19,409 nt of DNA from Zymomonas sp. (GTDB taxonomy: Bacteria > Pseudomonadota > Alphaproteobacteria > Sphingomonadales > Sphingomonadaceae), in the NCBI GenBank assembly GCA_027489105.1, contig JAIYAJ010000527.1, positions 1 to 19,409 of the forward strand. The letters are read 5' to 3'. Positions within the stretch are counted from its first letter, which is position 1, and each line of letters begins with the position of its first letter. The notes below the pieces were generated by a model. That model was given only the letters and a program-made list of their open reading frames with translations. It was not told where the DNA came from and did not search any database. Position numbers and translations under genes: made by a program. Below are positions 7,119-14,914 of this stretch, piece after piece.

Positions 7119-8600
7119 ATGACCAACATAAGGATGTCCTCGTCTGCCGAGTCGGAGCAATTGAGCTTTTTCGGCCTGTCTGCCGGTCTGAACGAGGATC
7201 TTCCTCTGATCCACGAGGGTGTCGAGCACCATGCCGGCCCCGTGCTGGACAAGCTTTATGCGAAGATCGCCGCCGACCCGAAACTCGGCGCACTCTTCCG
7301 CAGTCCGGGCGCCATCCAGCATGCGCGAACGAAGCAGCTCGAACATTGGTCGGCGCTGTTCACGCAGGGCATCAACGCCCAGTTCATGAAGGGATCCGAG
7401 ACGATCGGCCTGATCCACGCCAGGGTCGGTCTCGATCCGGTCTGGTACATCGGCGCCTATGCGATGGTCCTCGACGAGGTCATCACCGGCATGATGAAGC
7501 AGTCGGTGCGCCGCCGTCTGAGCGGCAAGGCGCTGACCCAGGCGATCGGAACGCTGGTCAAGACCGCGCTGTTCGACATGCAGCTGGCGCTGTCTGCCTA
7601 TTTCAAGGCAGAGGACGAGAAGCGCGCCGAGGCGATCGGCCGGATCGGGCAGGCATTGTCTTCGCTCGCCGAGGGTGACCTCGAAAACCGTCTGACCGAC
7701 ATGAGCAGCGAATATCAACAGATCGAGCAGGATTTCGAGCAGATGCGCGCGCAGATGCACGAAACGCTGACACAGGTCGCGGACGCCTCGGAGATGATCC
7801 GGGTGAGCTCGTCCGAAATCGCCCATGCGTCGTCCGACCTTGCCGAGCGCACCGAGAAACAGGCCGCGAATGTCGAGGAGACGGCAGCGGCGATGGAGCA
7901 GATCACCGGCACCGTCAAGCAGACTGCGAGCCGCGCTAACGCCGTACGGGCCGCCGTCCAGGATGCCCAGCAGGACGCCGGGATCGGCGCCGAAGTGGTA
8001 CAGAAGGCGGTCGGTGCCATGGCCGATATCGAACGTTCCTCGAACGAGATCGCGCAAATCGTGAGCATGATCGACGGGATCGCCTTCCAGACCAATTTGC
8101 TGGCCCTTAACGCGGGGGTGGAAGCTGCGCGCGCTGGCGATGCTGGCATGGGCTTTGCCGTCGTCGCCAACGAGGTCAGGGCGCTCGCGCAGCGCTCGGC
8201 CGACGCGGCCAAGAACATCAAGGACCTTATAGCCGGCAGTTCCGCCCGCGTTACGCAGGGCGTGCATCTGGTGGGCGAAACCGGTGAGGCCTTGTCGCGC
8301 ATCGCCAGCCGGATCGGGCAGATGAATGCGTTGGCCGCCGAGATCGCAGAAACCGCCGCGACCCAGGCGCAGGGCATCGCCGAAGTCAATTCGGCGGTAA
8401 GTTCGATGGACCGCTCGACCCAGCAGAATGCAGCCATGGTCGAAGAGGCCACCGCCGCCGCCAACAGCCTTTCGACCGAAGCGACCCGCCTGTCCGGGCT
8501 GGTCGGACGCTTCTCAATGGATGCGAACCGCCGTTCGCCCGCGCAGAGCGCCAGCGCGTCGTGGGACGACAGCCAGAACTGGCTCCGCGCGGCCAGCTGA
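7119..8600 (+). CDS. Globin-coupled methyl-accepting chemotaxis protein (HemAT-like)
   Basis: A 493-residue soluble receptor. Residues about 10-165 form a protoglobin/globin-coupled sensor domain; the motif [16 protein letters not shown] contains the proximal haem ligand His100. Residues about 170-225 resemble a HAMP-like linker ([13 protein letters not shown]). The rest is an MCP signalling coiled coil whose hairpin tip is [19 protein letters not shown], with Asp319 at its start, followed by [20 protein letters not shown]. There is no transmembrane helix, so it works in the cytoplasm, probably sensing O2 (or NO/CO) and controlling CheA through CheW. The C-terminus (NWLRAAS) lacks the CheR-tethering pentapeptide. 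ATG 7119 has AGGAG 6 bases upstream. The gene lies alone, close to but outside the che operon. Confidence 0.93.
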   Translation: MTNIRMSSSAESEQLSFFGLSAGLNEDLPLIHEGVEHHAGPVLDKLYAKIAADPKLGALFRSPGAIQHARTKQLEHWSALFTQGINAQFMKGSETIGLIHARVGLDPVWYIGAYAMVLDEVITGMMKQSVRRRLSGKALTQAIGTLVKTALFDMQLALSAYFKAEDEKRAEAIGRIGQALSSLAEGDLENRLTDMSSEYQQIEQDFEQMRAQMHETLTQVADASEMIRVSSSEIAHASSDLAERTEKQAANVEETAAAMEQITGTVKQTASRANAVRAAVQDAQQDAGIGAEVVQKAVGAMADIERSSNEIAQIVSMIDGIAFQTNLLALNAGVEAARAGDAGMGFAVVANEVRALAQRSADAAKNIKDLIAGSSARVTQGVHLVGETGEALSRIASRIGQMNALAAEIAETAATQAQGIAEVNSAVSSMDRSTQQNAAMVEEATAAANSLSTEATRLSGLVGRFSMDANRRSPAQSASASWDDSQNWLRAAS

Positions 8601-8629
8601 TCCTCGACCCGTCAAACAATGCGAAGATC

Positions 8630-8655
8630 GATACCCGGCCTCACGGTCGGGTATC
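8630..8655. terminator. Bidirectional hairpin terminator between receptor and GGDEF-EAL genes
   Basis: GATACCCGGCC (8630-8640) pairs with GGTCGGGTATC (8645-8655) over 11 bases with one G-U, around the tetraloop TCAC. It sits in the 67-bp gap between two convergent genes and can end transcription from both sides. There is no clear T tract. Confidence 0.72.
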
Positions 8656-8667
8656 ATCGTGTCGGGA

Positions 8668-10929
8668 TCAGGCGGCCATGACCGGCGAACCCCCTTGCGC
8701 GTCTTCATGGCGAAGCCGTTCCGTAATCGCATCCCCCGGCATGGCACGGGCGAACAAATGCCCCTGCGCATCGCGGCAGCCCGCCTCTATCAACCACGCC
8801 CATTGCGCTTCGGTCTCTACCCCTTCCGCCACGATAGCCAGACGCAACGCAGAAGCGAGCCGGATAATCGCGCCAATCACCTGATCGGAGGCTTCACCGG
8901 CGCCAATGCCGATGACGAAGGAGCGGTCGATCTTGATCTTGGTGATCGGATAGCTGCGCAGATAGCCGAGGCTCGAATAGCCGGTACCGAAATCGTCCAG
9001 TGCCAGGCCGAAGCCGAGGTCGCGCAGCCGCGCCAGTTTTTCCCGCAAATGCCGGTCGTCGCGCAGGAAAACCCCCTCGGTGATCTCCAGGTCGAACATG
9101 CGGGGGTCCACGTTCACGTCGCGCACCAGTTCGCCGAGCCGGTCGACGAAGCCTTCCGCGTGGAGCTGGCAGGACGAGATGTTCACGGCGACGCGCAGCG
9201 ATGGCCATTTCTTGCTGTCCTCGAACGCCTGCCGCAGCACGAACAAGCCCAGCTGCTCGATCAAGCCCGACTGTTCGGCAACGGGAACGAACAGAGCGGG
9301 CGATATTTCGCCCTTGTCGGGGTGGGTCCAGCGCACCAGCGCCTCGACCCCGATTGTCCGCTCGCTGGCATTGACCTGCGGCTGATATTCGACGCGCAAG
9401 CCACCGCCGCGCAATGCGTCGGACAGGTCCTGTTCGAGGATGCGCCGGGCGCGAACCGATGCGTCGACCTCCGCATCGAAAAGCCGATACTGGCCGCGCG
9501 CTTCGGTTTTGGCCCGGAGCAATGCCATGTCGGCCTGGCGGACCACCTCTTCCGGGTCGATGTCGCCGTCGGGCAGCATCGCAATGCCGATCGTGCAGGT
9601 GACCGTCAGCCGGCCGATCCCGAGAGCGAAGGGCTCGGCTACCGTAGCGCAAAGCCGCTCGGCGAGCCGCGCCGCACCATCGGGACTGGCGTCCTCCAGC
9701 AAAATGGCGAACTCGTCGGCGGAGAATCGAGCCAGCATCTCATGCTGGCGACAGGCCTGCAGCAGGCGGGCACCCACCTGGCGAATCAGTTCGTCCCCAA
9801 CGAGATGCCCATAGGTGTCGTTCGCCTCGCGGAAGCGATCGAGGTTCAGGCACAATATGGCCGAAACCTTGCCGTCGCGCCGGTTGCGTCCCGCAACTTC
9901 GCGCAGCCGGCGGACGAACAGCGTGCGGTTGGGCATGCCCGTCAGCATGTCGTGAAAGGCGATATGCGTGGCGCGCGCCTCGCTCGCCATCAGGCCACGC
10001 GCCATGCGCCGGGTACGCCGATGGAGCGCGAACACCGAAAGGCATAGGAGCAGCAGCAACAGGAACAGCGGCCCCTTGAGACGGCCGAGCACGGCGGCAC
10101 TGGGCCGCACCGGCTCCCAGCCGAGCGAGGCCACCGGCTTGCCCAGCGCGTCGGTCAGATCGATGCGGGCTTCGTCGGCATGGCCACCAAGCTCCTCTTT
10201 CCCTTCACGATAGTGCAGTCCCCGGATCAGAAAACGGACGGCAATGAGATCGAGAAAGGATCGGTCGAGGCGTCGCGTGACGAGCACCAGCGGCGCGGTT
10301 CTACCCAGCGGCCGGACATGCCCCAGGTCGGGGGATACGATCATCGCGATCAGCAGATGGACCTGCCCGTCGATCCGGGCCGCGCCGATCGCATAAGGCG
10401 GTGGCGAGGCTTGCCCGGCGGCCTTGCGACCCGGCGATGTCCGGCGCTCGCGTTCGGCTCGTCTCGCCTTGGCAATGACGGCCGCGACGGCCTCCTGGGA
10501 TAGCGGCGGTGGGCGTAAGGATATCCCAGTGGCCACATGGCTGAAAATCGGGCGATCGGCGCGATCGAGGAGCGTCACCGTCTCGAAGCCCGCATTGTCC
10601 GTCAGATAGACACCGAGATTGTCGCGCGCCCATAGCGGATCGAAGTGATGGTCGAGGCGGTCGATCGCCTCATCCCATGCCAGCTGCGGCTGGATCGACG
10701 CGGCCAGTTCGGCAAAGCGCGAATCCACACCGTGCGACAATATGGCCTGTTCACGGGCGGCAGCGTCGCGGTCGACCTGGCCGATAAGCACCATGATCAT
10801 GGCAGCCGCCGCAATCAGCACGACAAGCGCGGTCGCCGCAAGCGGGCGAGTAAAGTCGCCCGACTCGAACAGCCGCTCGCGGGGCATCGTGAATCGATCC
10901 GGCGTCATGTTCTGCTCATGACACAGCAT
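8668..10929 (-). CDS. CHASE4-GGDEF-EAL membrane protein, probable c-di-GMP phosphodiesterase
   Basis: A 753-residue inner-membrane protein. Order: TM1 (about 30-50), a periplasmic CHASE4-like sensor (about 55-210, with WDEAIDRL, WARDNLGVYL and DRADRPIFSH), TM2 (about 285-305), GGDEF (about 320-490) and EAL (about 505-745). The GGDEF signature is SADEF (403-407), so both glycines are lost and cyclase activity is doubtful. The EAL domain looks complete: EAL 529-531, EITEG, DDFGTGYSSL, KIKIDRSF and EGVET. It probably hydrolyses c-di-GMP, with the GGDEF domain perhaps regulatory. The start is uncertain: ATG 10929 is first but has no good ribosome site; ATG 10908 and 10887 are in frame. It is divergent from the che operon across 543 bp, fitting a role in motility control. 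Confidence 0.9.
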   Translation of the reverse strand: MLCHEQNMTPDRFTMPRERLFESGDFTRPLAATALVVLIAAAAMIMVLIGQVDRDAAAREQAILSHGVDSRFAELAASIQPQLAWDEAIDRLDHHFDPLWARDNLGVYLTDNAGFETVTLLDRADRPIFSHVATGISLRPPPLSQEAVAAVIAKARRAERERRTSPGRKAAGQASPPPYAIGAARIDGQVHLLIAMIVSPDLGHVRPLGRTAPLVLVTRRLDRSFLDLIAVRFLIRGLHYREGKEELGGHADEARIDLTDALGKPVASLGWEPVRPSAAVLGRLKGPLFLLLLLLCLSVFALHRRTRRMARGLMASEARATHIAFHDMLTGMPNRTLFVRRLREVAGRNRRDGKVSAILCLNLDRFREANDTYGHLVGDELIRQVGARLLQACRQHEMLARFSADEFAILLEDASPDGAARLAERLCATVAEPFALGIGRLTVTCTIGIAMLPDGDIDPEEVVRQADMALLRAKTEARGQYRLFDAEVDASVRARRILEQDLSDALRGGGLRVEYQPQVNASERTIGVEALVRWTHPDKGEISPALFVPVAEQSGLIEQLGLFVLRQAFEDSKKWPSLRVAVNISSCQLHAEGFVDRLGELVRDVNVDPRMFDLEITEGVFLRDDRHLREKLARLRDLGFGLALDDFGTGYSSLGYLRSYPITKIKIDRSFVIGIGAGEASDQVIGAIIRLASALRLAIVAEGVETEAQWAWLIEAGCRDAQGHLFARAMPGDAITERLRHEDAQGGSPVMAA

Positions 10930-11010
10930 AGGGAGAGCGTCGGCAATCGCTCAATGACCTATTACAGGTACAATTACGTGACAGTAACAGTGCGCTTGTT
11001 TCGCTGCGCC

Positions 11011-11028
11011 TTAACTTCGACTTTACCC
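11011..11028 (+). promoter_or_regulatory. Candidate CtrA-like site (TTAA-N7-TTTA)
   Basis: TTAAC at 11011 and TTTACC at 11022 are 11 bp apart, matching TTAA-N7-TTAA, the known CtrA consensus of alphaproteobacteria, with one mismatch. It lies about 450 bp upstream of the first che-operon gene. This is a short pattern and could be chance. Confidence 0.28.
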
Positions 11029-11240
11029 GCATCGGCTACCTCATCGCATCCCCGGATCGGATTCTGCGGGATGTCCCGCCGGGGCTTGCGATGAAGAAGG
11101 ATTCAAGCGGATGAGGCGGACTGGCCCGGCGGAACCGATCGGTTTGCCCCGTCTGCACGCCCTTTGCAGCGCGGCCCCCTGCGACCTTCGTCTAATGCAC
11201 CATCTCGCCCGCCGCCCAGGACGCAGCGAGATCGCCAGCC

Positions 11241-11258
11241 TTAACCAATATCTTACCA
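11241..11258 (+). promoter_or_regulatory. Candidate CtrA-like site (TTAACCA-N4-CTTACCA)
   Basis: TTAACCA (11241-11247) and CTTACCA (11252-11258) form direct repeats at an 11-bp pitch. TTAACC is the typical half-site of CtrA, but the second half lacks TTAA. It lies about 215 bp upstream of the STAS gene start. Confidence 0.28.
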
Positions 11259-11271
11259 AGTTCGGGCAGCG

Positions 11272-11290
11272 TGTCCGAACGATGTCCGAA
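11272..11290 (+). repeat. 8-bp direct repeat at helical-turn spacing
   Basis: TGTCCGAA occurs at 11272-11279 and again at 11283-11290, a start-to-start distance of 11 bp. TTCGG at 11261-11265 also forms an inverted repeat with CCGAA at 11275-11279. Such phased repeats often mark regulator binding, but none is identified here. Confidence 0.6.
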
Positions 11291-11472
11291 GAACAGTCTC
11301 TTTCCGCAACCGATTCCCTCCATCGCTCTTCGTCGGCGGTCGTGGGTGAACGGCGGCGCGAAGGGGCGGTCGGGCACCGCATGCAATTCAGCCGTCGCGC
11401 CGGTCGGGGACATCGGGGTGTCGTCGACAGGACGGCGTTCCGGAGCGCGAGAAGCCTGCAGGAGTGGAAGTG

Positions 11473-11787
11473 ATGACGCAAACACAAGGCTCGGGGCCGA
11501 CTGTGATCGCCTTGGCGCCGGTCATAGATCGCAGCGCAGTGGTGCAGCACCTTGACGAGCTGCGGGCAGCCTTCGCGGTTGGCCAGCCGATCGAAATCGG
11601 CTGCGGCGAGGTGCAGCAGATCGGTCAGGCGGGTCTCCAGCTGCTTGCCAGTGCGGTGCGGACCTGCCGCGAACGCGACATCGCCATCAGCTTCAAGGAC
11701 TGCAGGGGCATCGAACCGGTGATCCGCCTCGCGGGCCTTGCAGACATGTTCATCGACCAAACGAATAGCGCGGGGACCAGCGCATGA
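11473..11787 (+). CDS. STAS-domain protein, first gene of the che operon
   Basis: A 104-residue protein with an anti-sigma-antagonist-like STAS fold, recognised from its length and the central helix start AGLQLLASAV followed by GIEPVIRLAGLADMF. ATG 11473 has AGGAG about 8 bases upstream; GTG 11464 would add three residues and remove that site. At the position where STAS proteins carry D-S-S-G with the phosphorylated Ser, this one has GQAG (in QQIGQAGLQLL), so phosphorylation there is not possible. The stop overlaps the cheA start (ATGA). STAS proteins occur before cheA in several proteobacterial che operons, where their role is poorly known. Here it may be a structural partner in the chemotaxis complex. 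Confidence 0.82.
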   Translation: MTQTQGSGPTVIALAPVIDRSAVVQHLDELRAAFAVGQPIEIGCGEVQQIGQAGLQLLASAVRTCRERDIAISFKDCRGIEPVIRLAGLADMFIDQTNSAGTSA

Positions 11788-14057
11788 AGATCGAGGAAAT
11801 CCAGGACATCTTCTTCCAGGAGTGCGACGAAGGGCTCGGCCATGCCGAGACCGGACTGCTCGCCCTGCAATCCGGAAGCGGTGACGACGAAACCATCAAC
11901 ACAATCTTCCGTGCGGTCCACTCGATCAAGGGCGGCGCCGGTGCCTTCGGTTTTTCGGCGCTGCAGAATTTCACCCACCATTTCGAGACCTTGCTCGATC
12001 AGGTGCGCAGCGGCGAGCGCGCCCTGACGCCGGATCTCGTGTCGCTGCTGCTGGCCGCCTTCGACACGCTGGCCGACCATGTCGGCGCCATTCGCGGCGA
12101 AAAGCCGATGCCGGAAGACAGCGCGGTCCTTGCCCAGTTGCAGGCGGTCGTCTCCGGCGCGGAAGTCGAGGCTGCTGCGCCGGCCGACAATTCGGGCGAC
12201 TCGCTCGGCTTCGATCTCGATGCGATGATCGGAGCGATCGAAGACAGCATGGCGCCCGCCGAGGATTGGGAGAAGGGTCCCGCCGACGAAGCGCCCACGG
12301 CCGTCGCCGAAGAGGCGCCTGCCGCCGAGGGGGCGGAAGAGCTTACGAATCTCTATGTCCGTCCGCTCGACGGGGCGCTCGCCAATGGCGGCGAACCGCT
12401 GCTTCTGATCCGCGAACTGGTCGACCTCGGTGCGACCGTGCGCTCGGCTGACCTCTCTTCGATCCCGACGATCGAGCAGTTCGACCCCGGCAAGGCCTAT
12501 ATCGGCTGGCATGCGACAATTCCGTCCAGCGTCCAGAGGTCGGACATCGAGGAGATCTTCGAATTCGTCTCCGACTGCTGCCAGCTGTCGTTCGACAAGA
12601 CCGGCCCCGACGCCGCCGAAGGCAGTCAGGACGAGCCGGTCGCCGAGGCGACCGTCAGCGCAGAAGTCACCGACGCGGCGGACGAGAACAGCGCTCCAGT
12701 CGCCCAGGCGTTCGTCGAGGTCATCCCGGTCGAGGCGACTCCGGCCGTCGCCGCAGTCCCCGCGCCGGCGCCAAAGAGCGCAGCCCCCGCTCCTGCTCCG
12801 GCAGTCAAGCCGGCTGCGGACGCTGCGGCCGATGCCGACAAGGCCGGCGCGATGGCGCAGGCCGTCGGCGTCACGCCGACGATCCGCGTCGACCTGGAAA
12901 AGCTCGACCGGCTGGTCAATCTGGTCGGCGAACTCGTCATCACCCAGTCGATGCTCGCCCAGCGCCTGCTCGACTGCGGCCTTTCGCATATCAGCGAGCT
13001 GGTCGATCTCGACCATCTGACCCGCGAATTGCAGGACAGCGCGATGTCGATCCGCGCGCAGCCGATCCGCTCGGTCTTCGGCCGCGTACCGCGTATCGTG
13101 CGCGAACTGCAGGCAAGCACCGGAAAGCGCGTCGTCCTCGAACTCGAGGGCGAATCGACCGAACTCGACAAGACCGTCGTCGAGCGGATCGGCGATCCGC
13201 TCACTCACCTCATCCGCAACGCCGTCGACCACGGCCTGGAAACACCCGAGGAGCGCCTTGCCGCCGGCAAGCAGCCCGAGGGCCGGATCAAGCTTTCCGC
13301 CGAACATCGCTCGGGCCGCATCCTGATCAGCGTGTCCGACGACGGCAAGGGCATCGACCGCGAGCGCGTACTGGCCAAGGCGATCGAGCGCGGGCTCGTG
13401 AGCCCAGACGCCAAGCTGTCGAACGAAGAGATCGACAATCTGATCTTCGCGGCTGGCTTCTCGACCGCGCAGACCGTGTCGAACATCTCCGGCCGCGGCG
13501 TCGGCATGGATGTGGTGCGGCGGAACATCAGCGCGCTGGGCGGCAGGATCACCATTTCCTCGCGCCCTGGCGAAGGCTCTACCTTCACCATGGCGCTGCC
13601 GCTGACGCTCGCCATTCTCGACGGCATGATCGTCACGGTGGGCCAGCAGACCTTCGTGCTGCCGCTGAACCACATCGTCGAAACGCTGCGGCCGCGCGCC
13701 GACATCGTGAAGTCGATCGGCGCGGGCCAGTCGATGCTCAACGTCCGCGGCCACTGGCTGCCGGTGCTGTCGGTCGGCCGTGAACTTTCGGTCCCCGGTT
13801 CCCGATCGGAACCTACCGATGCGGTCCTGATCGTCGTCGAATCCGAGGAAACCGGTCGACGGGTCCTGATGGTCGACGAGATCCTCGACCAGCGACAGGT
13901 GGTCATCAAGAGCCTCGAATCGAACTATGGTCGGGTCGACGGCATCGCGGGCGCCACCATCCTGGGCGACGGGCGCGTCGCGCTGATCCTCGACGTCGAG
14001 GCGATCACCTCGACGATCAAGCATCAGCCCGAACCCGCCCGGAGCCTCGCTGCATGA
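11784..14057 (+). CDS. cheA: Chemotaxis histidine kinase CheA
   Basis: A 757-residue CheA with all parts. An Hpt/P1 domain (about 1-105) has phospho-accepting His46 in AVHSIKGGAGAFGF. A P2-like domain (about 185-285) with YVRPLDGALANGGEPLLLIREL probably docks CheY/CheB. An Ala/Pro-rich linker (about 295-360) leads to the P3 dimerisation domain from about 366 (VDLEKLDRLVNLVGELVITQ), then the P4 ATPase with Asn479 in LIRNAVDHGLE, DDGKGID and GRGVGMDVV, and finally a P5 CheW-like domain to the end. It autophosphorylates in receptor arrays and passes phosphate to CheY and CheB. The start overlaps the STAS stop and the stop overlaps the cheR start. There is no C-terminal receiver domain, so it is not a hybrid CheA. 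Confidence 0.97.
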   Translation: MKIEEIQDIFFQECDEGLGHAETGLLALQSGSGDDETINTIFRAVHSIKGGAGAFGFSALQNFTHHFETLLDQVRSGERALTPDLVSLLLAAFDTLADHVGAIRGEKPMPEDSAVLAQLQAVVSGAEVEAAAPADNSGDSLGFDLDAMIGAIEDSMAPAEDWEKGPADEAPTAVAEEAPAAEGAEELTNLYVRPLDGALANGGEPLLLIRELVDLGATVRSADLSSIPTIEQFDPGKAYIGWHATIPSSVQRSDIEEIFEFVSDCCQLSFDKTGPDAAEGSQDEPVAEATVSAEVTDAADENSAPVAQAFVEVIPVEATPAVAAVPAPAPKSAAPAPAPAVKPAADAAADADKAGAMAQAVGVTPTIRVDLEKLDRLVNLVGELVITQSMLAQRLLDCGLSHISELVDLDHLTRELQDSAMSIRAQPIRSVFGRVPRIVRELQASTGKRVVLELEGESTELDKTVVERIGDPLTHLIRNAVDHGLETPEERLAAGKQPEGRIKLSAEHRSGRILISVSDDGKGIDRERVLAKAIERGLVSPDAKLSNEEIDNLIFAAGFSTAQTVSNISGRGVGMDVVRRNISALGGRITISSRPGEGSTFTMALPLTLAILDGMIVTVGQQTFVLPLNHIVETLRPRADIVKSIGAGQSMLNVRGHWLPVLSVGRELSVPGSRSEPTDAVLIVVESEETGRRVLMVDEILDQRQVVIKSLESNYGRVDGIAGATILGDGRVALILDVEAITSTIKHQPEPARSLAA

Positions 14058-14914
14058 CGCAGTTCGACGCTCAGATCGCTTCGACCGGAACCGAACTTCC
14101 CTATACGAAGGCGGATTTCCAGGCGATCGCGAAGATGGTCCACGCGCATGCCGGCATCTGCCTGCCCGACGGCAAGGCCATGCTGGTCTACTCGCGGCTG
14201 TCCAAGCTGCTCCGCGAAACCGGGCAGCGCAGCTTCGCCGACTATGTCGAGATGATCACCCATGACGCCCCGGAGCGCGCCCGTGCGATCGAGGCGTTGA
14301 CCACCAACCACACGAAGTTCTTCCGCGAGGATCACCACTTCAACCATTTCGAGCAGGAGGTGCGGCCGGACATGATTGCCCGGCTGCGGCGGGGCGAGCG
14401 CGTCAGGATGTGGTCCTCCGCCTCATCGAGCGGCGAGGAGATCTACTCGCTGGCGATGGTCCTGCTCGGCAGCGACCGCGGCCAGGGGCGCCAGCTGCTC
14501 CAGACCGACGTCGCGCTGCTGGCAACCGATCTGTCGCAGAATGTGCTCAACATCGGTGAGGCAGGCGTCTACCCGACCTCCGCCACGACCGACATTCCGC
14601 GGCGCTATTTCGACAGTTGGACCGAGAAGGTCGGCGACGACGTCCGCATTCTCAAGGAAGTCCGCGACCTGGTCCGGTTCAGGAAACTGAACCTGCTGAA
14701 TCCCTGGCCGATCAAGGGGCAGTTCGACGTCATCTTCTGCCGGAACGTGATGATCTATTTCGATGAGCCGACCAAGGAGACGCTGCTCTCCCGGCTGACC
14801 GAACAGCTCGCGCCCGGTGGCCATCTCTACATCGGTCATTCCGAGAGGCTCATCGGCGATTGCACCGCCCGTTACGCCTCGATCGGCCAGACCATCTATC
14901 GAAAGATCCGCTGA
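14054..14914 (+). CDS. cheR: Chemotaxis protein methyltransferase CheR
   Basis: A 286-residue protein of usual CheR length. An N-terminal helical domain (about 10-75) precedes an S-adenosylmethionine-binding domain with [18 protein letters not shown] (the family's WSAGCSTGEEPYS motif), [10 protein letters not shown] and [10 protein letters not shown]. It methylates glutamates on chemoreceptors to adapt signalling. ATG 14054 overlaps the cheA stop (ATGA), and the stop overlaps the cheB start (TGATG), so translation is coupled across all three. It is the only CheR in the window although two CheB-like genes are present. Nearby receptors lack a tethering pentapeptide, so it probably acts without tethering on the globin receptor. 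Confidence 0.96.
   Translation: MTQFDAQIASTGTELPYTKADFQAIAKMVHAHAGICLPDGKAMLVYSRLSKLLRETGQRSFADYVEMITHDAPERARAIEALTTNHTKFFREDHHFNHFEQEVRPDMIARLRRGERVRMWSSASSSGEEIYSLAMVLLGSDRGQGRQLLQTDVALLATDLSQNVLNIGEAGVYPTSATTDIPRRYFDSWTEKVGDDVRILKEVRDLVRFRKLNLLNPWPIKGQFDVIFCRNVMIYFDEPTKETLLSRLTEQLAPGGHLYIGHSERLIGDCTARYASIGQTIYRKIR

Larger units (their letters stand above)
10930..11472. promoter_or_regulatory. 543-bp non-coding control region between EAL gene and che operon
   Basis: This divergent gap must hold the promoters of both flanking transcripts. Seen: an A+T-rich island near 10955-10990 with the near-palindrome TTACGTGACAGTAA (10974-10987); a GC hairpin GCGGG-ATGT-CCCGC (11066-11079); two TTAA-led direct-repeat sites (11011-11028 and 11241-11258); and an 8-bp direct repeat TGTCCGAA at 11-bp pitch (11272-11290). 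Short open frames cross it, the longest from 11111 to 11473, but they are Arg/Ser-rich, overlap frames on both strands and match no family I recognise. I see no convincing gene. No -10/-35 pair is clear enough to call. Confidence 0.6.

Noticed and set aside
8428..10047. A 539-codon plus-strand open frame
   Set aside because: It lies antisense to the clear GGDEF-EAL gene, starts inside the chemoreceptor gene and shows no family features.
11111..11473. A 120-codon frame just before the STAS gene, with an AAGGA ahead and a stop overlapping the STAS start
   Set aside because: The product is Arg/Ser-rich low-complexity sequence without recognisable features, and similar-length frames exist on other frames and the other strand. 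It is kept only as a question under the leader-region finding.
11625..14024. A 799-codon open frame on the minus strand opposite cheA
   Set aside because: It mirrors cheA codon positions in high-GC DNA, is rich in Asp, Arg and Gly without any domain, and cheA is unmistakable on the other strand.
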